DNA of 6,120 nt, taken from positions 1-6,120 of the forward strand of contig RFWA01000158.1 of assembly GCA_009922295.1 (NCBI GenBank), written 5' to 3'. The DNA comes from Betaproteobacteria bacterium. GTDB taxonomy: Bacteria > Pseudomonadota > Gammaproteobacteria > Burkholderiales > Burkholderiaceae_C. This document shows, piece after piece, positions 1 through 6,109 of this stretch (position 1 is the stretch's first letter; each line of letters starts with the position of its first letter). The notes beneath the pieces were generated by a model. It had not been told where the DNA came from, did no database searches, and saw only the letters and a list, made by a program, of their open reading frames with translations. The position numbers were made by a program, and so were the translations under genes.

Positions 1-765
1 GATGATGCCTTGCAGCATCGGTGTGTCGAGCCGCAGCGGCGAGGAGCTGTTGATCACCGAGAACAGCGAGGGCTCGCGGTCCATTTGCTCTGGTGTGATG
101 CCACGCGCAATGCGCGCAATCTCCAGGCCGTCGCGGTTGCGCTCCTTGCCCAGCGAGTAGGCGTGAAAGGCCTTGTCGGTTAGCTTGGCGATGTCGGACA
201 GGCAGTCCAGGTGCCGCACCGACGCATGCAGGTCCACCGGCTCGACGGGATAGCCGCCGGTGCAGTGCACCACGTCATAGCGCTGCGCCAGCTTGATCAT
301 GTTGCGGAAATCCTGCTGGTTGCCGGCGCGTCGGCCGCCCTGCATGTCCGAACAGTTGGGCGGGCTGGCCACCTGGGCAAAGGCCAGGTTCTTGCCGCCA
401 ATAAGGATGTTGCGCTCGGGGTTGCGCGCATGCAGGGTGAACTCTGAGGGGCAGGTTTTGATGGCCTGCAGGATCAGGTTTCGGTCAAAGCGCACTCGCT
501 CCGAGCCAGGGCGTACATCGGCGCCGGCTTTTTTCAGGATCTCGCGTGCTTCGACGTGCATGAAGTCCATGCCCATCTCTTCCAGGATGGTCAGTGAGGC
601 GTCGTGGATCGCCTCTAACTCGTCCTCAGACACCACCGGCGTGGCCGGAAAGCGGTGCTTGAGGCTGCGGTACTTGACAGTGGACGGCGCCACGCGTACG
701 GTGCCACTGCCGCGCCCAGCGCGTCGTCGTGGCGCCGCGGCGGTTGCGGGGACTTCGTCAGTCAT
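1..765 (-). CDS. Trimethylamine methyltransferase (MttB/COG5598) family protein, 5' part only
   Basis: Codons 1-255 are present; the reading frame is open to the left edge, so the C-terminal half is missing. The start is the ATG at 765-763, preceded by AAGGAG nine bases upstream. The protein begins with an Arg-rich, probably flexible stretch (about residues 10-30, with RRR at 13-15), followed by a family-typical helix (about 47-67, EAIHDASLTILEEMG), then LKKAGADV (77-84) and the R-x-P block near residues 114-116 (RNP). Further family-like segments are QVASPPNCSD (131-140) and the SSPLRLDTPM block (241-250). Known members of the family transfer a methyl group from methylamines or quaternary amines (trimethylamine, glycine betaine, proline betaine, carnitine) to a corrinoid protein. 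The pyrrolysine that marks true TMA methyltransferases lies in the C-terminal half, so this copy cannot be classed; most bacterial members lack it. No corrinoid protein is visible. The family call is firm and the substrate unknown. Confidence 0.88.
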   Translation of the reverse strand, partial: MTDEVPATAAAPRRRAGRGSGTVRVAPSTVKYRSLKHRFPATPVVSEDELEAIHDASLTILEEMGMDFMHVEAREILKKAGADVRPGSERVRFDRNLILQAIKTCPSEFTLHARNPERNILIGGKNLAFAQVASPPNCSDMQGGRRAGNQQDFRNMIKLAQRYDVVHCTGGYPVEPVDLHASVRHLDCLSDIAKLTDKAFHAYSLGKERNRDGLEIARIARGITPEQMDREPSLFSVINSSSPLRLDTPMLQGII

Positions 766-774
766 GCGGGGGAA

Positions 775-780
775 CTCCTT
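775..780 (-). promoter_or_regulatory. Strong Shine-Dalgarno sequence of the MttB-family gene
   Basis: The minus strand reads AAGGAG, nine bases before the ATG at 765. It is the best ribosome binding site in the window. It fixes the start codon and suggests independent translation from the operon upstream. Confidence 0.8.
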
Positions 781-787
781 GGGTTAT

Positions 788-804
788 TGCAGCGTAACGC
801 AGCA
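788..804. repeat. Near-perfect 17-bp palindrome in the 5' leader of the MttB-family gene
   Basis: The plus strand reads TGCAGCGT-A-ACGCAGCA. Seven of eight base pairs match around a single central base. It lies eight bases upstream of the Shine-Dalgarno sequence on the minus strand. It could be a protein binding site or a small RNA hairpin next to the ribosome binding site; the sequence alone does not tell which. Confidence 0.5.
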
Positions 805-805
805 G

Positions 806-828
806 TATCAGGGAAAAGTTCACTGATA
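806..828. promoter_or_regulatory. Inverted repeat TATCAG-N11-CTGATA, putative operator
   Basis: Two perfect 6-bp arms are separated by 11 bases, giving a 23-bp dyad of the size usually bound by a dimeric regulator. It abuts the next dyad exactly and lies 40-60 bases upstream of the start of the MttB-family gene. The left half on the minus strand also offers a weak -10-like TGATAC. The regulator family is not assigned. Confidence 0.45.
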
Positions 829-850
829 AACCCCATATTTTCTAGGGGTT
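829..850. promoter_or_regulatory. Inverted repeat AACCCC-N10-GGGGTT, putative operator
   Basis: A perfect 6-bp dyad with a 10-base AT-rich spacer, directly adjacent to the dyad at 806-828; their centres are about 22 bp apart, close to two helical turns. As an RNA on the minus strand it would form a 6-bp stem with no following U run, so it does not look like an intrinsic terminator of the MFS gene. A regulatory site is the more likely reading, but this is inferred from symmetry only. Confidence 0.45.
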
Positions 851-902
851 GTCATGAGTAATTTTCATGCGCTAGCCTCTGGCCAGGGCTGTTTGCACGG
901 TC

Positions 903-2141
903 TTATGACGCACGTTGCACCAGGGTACGGCGTAACAGGAATACGACAATCGCCAAGTTCACGAGGTTCCAGAAAATACCATTCAAAAAGGCAGCGTGGT
1001 AAGAACCAGTCAGGTCAAAGACTTTGCCAGACATCCAGCCACCCAATGCCATCCCGATCAAGGTGAACAGAAGCACCGTTCCCACGCGGGCCCCAGTTTG
1101 TGACGCAGGAAAATGCTCGCGGATGACGATGGCATACGCCGGCACGATGCCTCCCTGGAAAAGACCGAATAATCCAGCGATCAGGTAGAGCGACACCAGC
1201 CCGTCGAAGGGCAAAAACAGCAACAACGCGACCCCTTGCAGCAGCGAGCCAAGCAGCAGCGTGCGCAGGCCGCCAATGCGGTCGCAGATCAAGCCCGATA
1301 CCAAGCGGCTCACAATGCCACAGGCCAACATTACCGACAACATCTCTGCGCCGCGCGCCGCGCCATAACCCAGGTCGGTGCAATAGGCCACGATGTGCAC
1401 TTGCGGCATGGACATCGCCACACAGCACGCCACGCCGGCTAGGCAAAGTGCCAAGGTGGCAGTGTTCAGGCTGAGACCGAACGGCCGATCGGTGGAGACG
1501 GTGGCCCCGGCTTTGACCACGGTGGCCGGTTGAAGCGGCGGGCGCCGCCGCATCAGCGGTGCCAACAGCAGCATACCCGTACAGCAAAAGGCGCCGATCC
1601 CAAGGTAGGTATTGCGCCAGCCTGAGGTCTCCACAAAATGCTGAACAATAGGTGGCCAGACCGTGCCGGCCACATAGTTGCCACTGGCGCATACAGCCAA
1701 GGCAATGCCACGGCGACGCGCAAACCACAGGGTCGTGTCGGCCAGAAGTGGGGCGAAGGTGACGGAACTACCCAAGAGCCCGATCAGTAGCCCATGGGCC
1801 AGCGCAAAACCCAGGATGTCATTGGACATGCCGGCGAGCACAAAACCCGCTCCAGTGGCAAACGCTGCCAAGACGAGTGGCCGGAAAAGACCGAAGCGGT
1901 CCGCCAAGCGGCCCATCAACATGCCGCCGACGCCAAACCCTAGCATCATCAATGTGTAAGGCAGGGCCGCCTCGGCACGGCCAACGCCAAAATCTTTTTG
2001 CACGATGGGCAGCACCACCGGGATGACCCACATCGCACCATTGCCGATGGTCATCAGCAGCAGGGAAGCCACGAGCCGAAACCAGGCATAGGGGGAATCT
2101 ACCCCGGCTGTAGATGAAAAAAAGTTCGGCACAGTACGCAT
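903..2141 (-). CDS. MFS transporter, 12-TM type
   Basis: A 412-residue major facilitator superfamily permease, normal length for 12 membrane segments. Motif A is clear after TM2 (GRLADRFG, residues 77-84) and is echoed in the second half (GLICDRIGG, 283-291). A basic RRR (143-145) follows TM4, and a GWR (174-176) precedes TM6, as in many organic-anion MFS carriers such as oxalate/formate-antiporter-like and aromatic-acid permeases. The central loop is around residues 197-220. The start is taken as the ATG at 2141, which gives a short cytoplasmic N-terminus before TM1; the frame is open further upstream but would only add non-membrane sequence overlapping the DMT gene. A GTG at 2153 is a possible alternative. 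No clear Shine-Dalgarno sequence precedes it and the gap to the DMT gene is 20 nt, so translational coupling is likely. It probably carries the operon's substrate, a product or an analogue; direction and substrate cannot be read from sequence. Confidence 0.9.
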   Translation of the reverse strand: MRTVPNFFSSTAGVDSPYAWFRLVASLLLMTIGNGAMWVIPVVLPIVQKDFGVGRAEAALPYTLMMLGFGVGGMLMGRLADRFGLFRPLVLAAFATGAGFVLAGMSNDILGFALAHGLLIGLLGSSVTFAPLLADTTLWFARRRGIALAVCASGNYVAGTVWPPIVQHFVETSGWRNTYLGIGAFCCTGMLLLAPLMRRRPPLQPATVVKAGATVSTDRPFGLSLNTATLALCLAGVACCVAMSMPQVHIVAYCTDLGYGAARGAEMLSVMLACGIVSRLVSGLICDRIGGLRTLLLGSLLQGVALLLFLPFDGLVSLYLIAGLFGLFQGGIVPAYAIVIREHFPASQTGARVGTVLLFTLIGMALGGWMSGKVFDLTGSYHAAFLNGIFWNLVNLAIVVFLLRRTLVQRAS

Positions 2142-2161
2142 TATCGTGGGCACTGAACGGG

Positions 2162-3064
2162 TCAGCGCCGCCAAAGCGGGATGATGCCTTGGGCAATCAA
2201 CACGCCCAAGCCCACAATGGCCGCTGCGACCGCCTGTGACCAACGCCATTCGCCGCCCAGCGCAAACAGGGTGATCATCACGTAAAACGGTGTGGCATTG
2301 ATGTGCAGGGATGCCAAGGCAATGCCAATGCTGCCAATCGAGGCCACCCACAGCATCTGGCTAATGGCCAAGCCGCCTATTGAAAACAGAACCAGTGCGC
2401 CGAATTCTTTGAGGCCCAAGATCGCCCATTGGGGCCCGTCCGCACCTAGTGATAGGCTGATAGCCGCCGCGACACCGGTGGCCAGTGCAGCACCGGCCAG
2501 TGTGATGGTGGTTCGGCCCAGGGCTGTGAGCTGCGGGAAAGCGGTCACTGTCAATCGCGAGCCCACTGTGAATAGCAGCACCGCGCCGAAGCACAGCAGC
2601 GCGCCCAGCCCCAGGGTGGCGCCTCCCCGCATGCCACCCAGGGCCATCAGCCCGCCCACCAGGCTCAGCAGTGTGCCCAATACCAAGTTTGGGGTGATTT
2701 TCTTGCCATCCATCACCACTTCAATGCCGATGCCAATGACCGGCATGGCGGCTGAGATCACTGCCACGGTCACCGAGTCAGTGAGGCCCTGGCCGACCAC
2801 CAGCATGAAGGCGCCCAGGCCGATTGAGACGCCCCCAATCCACACCCCACGCCCCCAGTTTGCGCCCCGCAGTACGGCGCCGCCCTCTAGCAACCACCAC
2901 ACGGGCAATAGACAGAGGGTGGCCATGGCCATGCGGGCGGCAGTGAGCGGAAGCGGTGGCACTGGCCCAATCAGCAGGTCTGCGGCTGGCAGACCGACAG
3001 CCCAAACCAGCATGGACATCATGCACATCAGATTGGCCACAGCGGGACGATGCGGGGTAGTCAT
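2162..3064 (-). CDS. DMT superfamily (EamA) transporter
   Basis: A 300-residue, highly hydrophobic protein with about ten membrane helices arranged as two EamA repeats (roughly residues 10-143 and 151-292). The first repeat has TAARMAMATL near 41-50 and SAAMPVIGIGIEV at 104-116; the second has the matching ASLHINATPFYVMI at 251-264. The paired A-x-x-x-x-x-x-P elements before a helix break are typical of the family. It ends with short basic WRR. The start is set at the ATG at 3064, 14 nt after the stop of the binding-protein gene. A further in-frame ATG at 3121 would add 19 polar residues overlapping the upstream gene and is less likely. Characterised DMT/EamA proteins are mostly metabolite exporters (amino acids, nucleosides) but some import. 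Here it could export an intermediate or act in uptake; substrate unknown. Confidence 0.88.
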   Translation of the reverse strand: MTTPHRPAVANLMCMMSMLVWAVGLPAADLLIGPVPPLPLTAARMAMATLCLLPVWWLLEGGAVLRGANWGRGVWIGGVSIGLGAFMLVVGQGLTDSVTVAVISAAMPVIGIGIEVVMDGKKITPNLVLGTLLSLVGGLMALGGMRGGATLGLGALLCFGAVLLFTVGSRLTVTAFPQLTALGRTTITLAGAALATGVAAAISLSLGADGPQWAILGLKEFGALVLFSIGGLAISQMLWVASIGSIGIALASLHINATPFYVMITLFALGGEWRWSQAVAAAIVGLGVLIAQGIIPLWRR

Positions 3065-3078
3065 GGTGTGGATCGCGG

Positions 3079-4074
3079 TTATTCCACCGTGATCTTGCCG
3101 GCCTTGATCACGGGCCCCCATTTGCGGTTTTCGGTCTGGATGAAGGCCAAAAAGTCTGCGCCGACCAGCGGCACCGGTGTCATGCCAAGTTCGCCCAGGC
3201 GGGCTTGCATGTCCGGCGCATTCACGATGGCCTGGACTTCCGCCTGCAATCGAAGCGCCGTGTTGGCCGGCAGGCGGGCCGGTGCCGAAATCCCGAACCA
3301 GGCGCCCCCCACAACGCCGGGCACCACCTCGGTCAAGGCGGGTACATCGGAGAAGGTCTTGCTGCGCGCATCACCACTCACCGCCAGCAGGCGCAACTTG
3401 CCGCCACGCACATAACCGGTAGCGGTGACGAGGCTCTCGAACATACCGTCGAGCTGGCCACCCAGCAGATCTGTGATGGCGGGCCCCGAGCCTTTGTAGG
3501 GCACATGCACCATGTCGATGCCTGCGGCCTGCTTGAGGAGCTCGCCGGTCAGGAAGCCGGCGCTGCCCAGCCCCGCCGACGCGTAGTTGATGGACCCGGG
3601 CCGCGCACGGGCCATGGCGACAAACTCGGCCATGGTCTTGGCCGGGTGTTCTGCGCGCACCACAAAACCATTGGGAAATGTGCCCAGCAGTGCCAGATGT
3701 GTGAAATCGCGGATGGGGTCGTAAGGCATGCTGGTTCGCATCAGCGGGCCCGGCGCGATGGCCGGATTGGCCGACACCACCAGGGTGTAGCCGTCTGCGG
3801 TCGCCTTGGCCACAGCATCTGTACCCAGTACTGAGCCAGCCCCCGGTTTGTTCTCCACCACCACGGGCGTCTTGAGGGCGTCGCCCAACCGTTGAGCGAT
3901 CATTCGGGCGATCACGTCGGTCGATCCCCCTGGGGGGAAGGGCACGATCAACTTCACCGGGCGTGAGGGGTAGGCCTGAGCCGCAGCACCCGACAGGGCG
4001 CCCGGCAAACCACCCAGCAGGCCTGCCAGCAGCAGTGCAGGGACAAGACGTCTGCGAGTAAGACTTTGGGTCAT
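3079..4074 (-). CDS. Bug-family (TctC-like) periplasmic solute-binding protein
   Basis: A 331-residue precursor. The N-terminus carries a signal peptide: basic RRR at 7-9, a Leu/Ala-rich core to about residue 28, and a likely cleavage in AAAQA|YPSRP after residue 34. The mature part has the classic Bug signatures: YPSRPVKLIVPFPPGG (35-50) with D53, VVVENKPGAG (71-80), ADGYTL (93-98), a NYASAGLGSAG ligand loop (163-173), VPYKGSGPAITDLLGG (191-206) and DVPALTE (243-249). Known members bind carboxylates or amides (citrate, aspartate, glutamate, nicotinate, nicotinamide, aromatic acids) and feed TctAB permeases or act in sensing. No tctA/tctB gene is here, so this is an orphan receptor. The start at 4074 gives a compact signal peptide and a 4-nt gap after the racemase-like gene; an in-frame ATG at 4092 would overlap that gene by 14 nt and add six residues. 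At residue 174 a Phe follows SAG, where many relatives have His. Confidence 0.92.
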   Translation of the reverse strand: MTQSLTRRRLVPALLLAGLLGGLPGALSGAAAQAYPSRPVKLIVPFPPGGSTDVIARMIAQRLGDALKTPVVVENKPGAGSVLGTDAVAKATADGYTLVVSANPAIAPGPLMRTSMPYDPIRDFTHLALLGTFPNGFVVRAEHPAKTMAEFVAMARARPGSINYASAGLGSAGFLTGELLKQAAGIDMVHVPYKGSGPAITDLLGGQLDGMFESLVTATGYVRGGKLRLLAVSGDARSKTFSDVPALTEVVPGVVGGAWFGISAPARLPANTALRLQAEVQAIVNAPDMQARLGELGMTPVPLVGADFLAFIQTENRKWGPVIKAGKITVE

Positions 4075-4078
4075 GGGT

Positions 4079-4831
4079 TCAATGCCTGTCATAGAGGACC
4101 GGCGTCAGGCCAAAGCGCTTGAGGCCTTCGCACGCCAGCGCCAGGTTGGACGAGATCACCGGCACGCTGAAATGCGCGCTGGCCCGCTCGATCAGCGGCA
4201 GGCTGGGCATGCCCGTGCCTGACAGTACCACGGCCTCGGCGTTGCCGATGTCCAGCTGGCATATGGAGGCCCAGGCATCGGCCGACTGCAGGCCGTAGAT
4301 CTGCACCGTGTCGTTTGAATGGATGTCTATACCGCCCTGTTGCACCACGTCAAACCCATGTGCACCCCACCACTGAACAGCCGCCGTCATGATGAATGCA
4401 GGGTAGGGCGACACCAGCGCAATTCGGTGCGCGCCGACCGCCTGCAGTTGGGCGATCAGTGCTGCGGGTGCTGTGATGACCGGTGCACCCAGCACGGCTT
4501 CGGCGTCATTGATGGCTCTGCTCTCGGTGGCCGGGTCAATCAGGTAGCTGGTGGCGGTGCAGGCAAATAAAAAAGCATCGATCTTCATGCCTGCAAACTG
4601 CTTGGCGTGCTGTGGCAGTTGAGTCATGTAAGCCTTTAGCCGTGTTGCCGGGTCGTGACTGGGAGAAGTCAGGCGCAGGGTGACATAGTCCACCTCAAAG
4701 GGAAGAAGCCTGCGAATTTCGGCCTCTACGGTTGGGTTGGCTTGCGGTGTGCCCAGCCCGAGGCGCCCGGCGCGGGCATAGTCGAGTGGTGAAGCGTGGT
4801 TCCGGTGCCAGGCGTTGGATGTGGGCGTCAT
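4079..4831 (-). CDS. Asp/Glu racemase superfamily enzyme (maleate isomerase/arylmalonate decarboxylase-like) with an altered cysteine pair
   Basis: A 250-residue cytoplasmic protein, normal length for the maleate isomerase/arylmalonate decarboxylase (AMDase) group. The N-terminal G-LGTPQANPTVEAEI (about 25-39) matches the phosphate- or carboxylate-binding P-x-x-N-x-x-x-E loop of maleate isomerases. The first-lobe catalytic position is Cys91 in FACTATSYL (89-97). The second-lobe motif VVLSGTGMPSL (201-211) aligns by eye with the LSCGGL of AMDase, but has Gly205 where the catalytic Cys is expected. Tyr143 in SPYP may line the site, and VPVISSN (223-229) is the usual end of the second lobe. Family members racemise, isomerise or decarboxylate dicarboxylates and hydantoins through one or two cysteines. 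The ATG at 4831 is used (10 nt after the monooxygenase stop, weak CAGG before it); an upstream TTG at 4876 would overlap that gene by 35 nt. Fold assignment is firm; the reaction is not. Confidence 0.85.
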   Translation of the reverse strand: MTPTSNAWHRNHASPLDYARAGRLGLGTPQANPTVEAEIRRLLPFEVDYVTLRLTSPSHDPATRLKAYMTQLPQHAKQFAGMKIDAFLFACTATSYLIDPATESRAINDAEAVLGAPVITAPAALIAQLQAVGAHRIALVSPYPAFIMTAAVQWWGAHGFDVVQQGGIDIHSNDTVQIYGLQSADAWASICQLDIGNAEAVVLSGTGMPSLPLIERASAHFSVPVISSNLALACEGLKRFGLTPVLYDRH

Positions 4832-4841
4832 GACGACCTGA

Positions 4842-6038
4842 CTAGGTAGTGGCTGCTGCACGCGCCAGCCCGGCAATCATCGAGCTTTTCAGCAAATGCT
4901 CGCGATGGCTGACAGGGTTGGCAACAAGCGCCTGCAGGCGCGCCATTTCGGTGGCACGCCAGGCCGGATCGCGCCGCTGCATGCGCATGCGGTTCGTGTG
5001 GGACTGGGCCAGAATTTCGTCCTGTGCCACTGGGCGGCGTTGTCGGGTGTACAAGTTGAACAGCTCATCGGATGCGCCGTTTTTCGTGACCGCAATCAGC
5101 TTGTCCGACAGGTTAACTGCGTCATGAATGCCGCCGTTCATACCCATTCCGCCGGATGGGCTGGTGAGGTGCGCAGCGTCTCCGGCAAACAGCACCCGAC
5201 CGGCCCGGTAGTCGTCGATCAGGCGGCGGTGGACTCGGTAGGGGCGAATTTCAACAATCTCGTAGGGTTCCTGGCGCGGCACGATGCGCTGCAGCTTGCG
5301 CTCGATTGCTTGGGGCTCCAGGGCCTGTTCCATCGACTCGTCCGGGTCAGCATAGAGCGAACAGCGCCAGATATCGGGCAGCCGCAACAGCGAGAAGGTG
5401 CCCTGCTCGCACCACACGTAATTGACGTTGGACAGGCCGGGCAGCTGGTCCTCAAACCGGTAGGGCGTGGTGGCCAGAATCGTGGTTTCGGGGTAAGTTT
5501 CGCCGGTGAAGGTCATGCCGGTGAGTTTGCGGCAGATAGAGCGCGCGCCGTCTGCGGCGATCAAGTAGCTGGCGCTGATGGTTTCAGTGCCTGTGGGCGT
5601 GCTCACGGTGGCTGACACGCTGCTGGCATCCTGCGCCAAGCCTGTCAGTTCAACGCCATAGCGCACTTGCAAGTTGGCCGTGGTTTGAGTCTTGGCATCG
5701 GCCAAGCGGGTCAGTACCCGCTGCTCGCACTGCAGGCGAAACGGGTATCGCGTGTCATCTCGCAGAACCGAGAGGTCAAACAGTGCCTTGTTGTGGGACT
5801 CATGCTGGCGGATTTGCCAGGTCGGCGACACCAGGCCTTGCGCGATCAGGTCCTGAGTCAGCCCCAACTCATCCAGCATTTCCAGCGTCGGCGGGTGAAA
5901 GGTGGAGGCCCGGAAGTCGTCGTTGACACTGCCCGCCTTGTCCAGTACCAGGGTTTCGATGCCGGCACGGGCCAGGCGCAGGCCCGCCACCAGGCCAACC
6001 GGGCCGGCACCAATGATGAGAACCGCAACTTGCTTCAT
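4842..6038 (-). CDS. Class A FAD-dependent monooxygenase (aromatic hydroxylase type)
   Basis: A 398-residue flavoprotein of the p-hydroxybenzoate-hydroxylase fold, complete and of usual length for single-component class A monooxygenases without the extra thioredoxin-like tail. Three fingerprints are visible: the Rossmann loop GAGPVG (10-15) with acidic D33 at the end of the second strand; the DG motif DGARSICR (163-170), linked in this family to NAD(P)H and FAD binding; and the GD motif GDAAHLTSP with GMGMNGGIHDAVNL (286-310), which contacts the FAD ribose and pyrophosphate. Known members use NAD(P)H and O2 to hydroxylate phenolic, heteroaromatic or polyketide substrates. It is the first gene of the operon and is followed after 10 nt by the racemase-like gene. 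The ATG at 6038 is supported by GGAG five bases upstream. It is not convincingly NicC (6-hydroxynicotinate 3-monooxygenase), whose remembered sequence differs through most of its length. Substrate unknown. Confidence 0.92.
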   Translation of the reverse strand: MKQVAVLIIGAGPVGLVAGLRLARAGIETLVLDKAGSVNDDFRASTFHPPTLEMLDELGLTQDLIAQGLVSPTWQIRQHESHNKALFDLSVLRDDTRYPFRLQCEQRVLTRLADAKTQTTANLQVRYGVELTGLAQDASSVSATVSTPTGTETISASYLIAADGARSICRKLTGMTFTGETYPETTILATTPYRFEDQLPGLSNVNYVWCEQGTFSLLRLPDIWRCSLYADPDESMEQALEPQAIERKLQRIVPRQEPYEIVEIRPYRVHRRLIDDYRAGRVLFAGDAAHLTSPSGGMGMNGGIHDAVNLSDKLIAVTKNGASDELFNLYTRQRRPVAQDEILAQSHTNRMRMQRRDPAWRATEMARLQALVANPVSHREHLLKSSMIAGLARAAATT

Positions 6039-6043
6039 GATGA

Positions 6044-6047
6044 CTCC
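6044..6047 (-). promoter_or_regulatory. Shine-Dalgarno sequence of the monooxygenase gene
   Basis: The minus strand reads GGAG, five bases before the ATG at 6038. It is the only good ribosome binding site within the five-gene operon, as expected for a first gene. Confidence 0.65.
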
Positions 6048-6061
6048 ACGAACTTGAACGA

Positions 6062-6081
6062 TTGCCCTTGCCGTTGGGCAA
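6062..6081. repeat. Inverted repeat TTGCCC-N8-GGGCAA in the operon leader
   Basis: A perfect 6-bp dyad with an 8-base spacer. A second pairing, TTGCC-N4-GGCAA at 6068-6081, shares its right arm. On the minus-strand transcript both would be hairpins in the 5' leader upstream of the Shine-Dalgarno sequence. There is no U run after them, so a classic terminator is not supported. The right arm overlaps the palindrome that begins at 6078. Confidence 0.45.
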
Positions 6082-6100
6082 AAGTGCGCTTTTGCGCACT
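6078..6100. promoter_or_regulatory. Two overlapping 7-4-7 palindromes, putative operator of the catabolic operon
   Basis: GCAAAAG-TGCG-CTTTTGC (6078-6095) and AGTGCGC-TTTT-GCGCACT (6083-6100) are each perfect 18-bp dyads, offset by 5 bp. They lie between a -10-like TATTAT and the first gene, where a repressor would block transcription. The size fits a dimeric IclR-, TetR- or GntR-type regulator, but no regulator gene is in the window. As RNA the two hairpins would exclude each other; the second is followed by only four U on the minus strand, so a weak terminator or attenuator is possible but less likely. Confidence 0.55.
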
Positions 6101-6109
6101 GTCTGGTTG

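Noticed and set aside
293..826. Open frame of 177 codons on the plus strand
   Set aside because: It is antisense to the MttB-family gene and extends into the palindromic gap; no domain or ribosome site is seen.
874..890. Inverted repeat AGCC-CTGGCCAG-GGCT with one bulged base just after the MFS stop
   Set aside because: It could be a terminator by position, but the stem is short and bulged and no U run follows on the minus strand.
2142..2351. N-terminal extension of the MFS protein by 70 residues
   Set aside because: The added residues overlap the DMT gene, are His-, Arg- and Gly-rich and look like translation of the other gene in a wrong frame; the 412-residue form has normal MFS length.
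2292..3092. Open frame of 266 codons on the plus strand
   Set aside because: It lies wholly antisense to the DMT gene, is rich in Pro, Ser, Thr and Ala as expected for the complement of a GC-rich membrane-protein gene, and shows no recognisable domain.
4832..4876. Longer N-terminus of the racemase-like protein from a TTG at 4876
   Set aside because: It would overlap the monooxygenase by 35 nt, add residues absent from the family, and lacks a ribosome site; the ATG at 4831 fits better.
4896..5615. Open frame of 239 codons on the plus strand
   Set aside because: It is antisense to the monooxygenase, whose three FAD motifs prove that frame to be the coding one; no family motif is visible in this one.
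4079..6038. Assignment as nicC-nicE of nicotinate degradation
   Set aside because: The flavoprotein does not resemble NicC beyond the shared FAD motifs, the second enzyme lacks the second catalytic cysteine, and no nicX, nicD or nicF is present.
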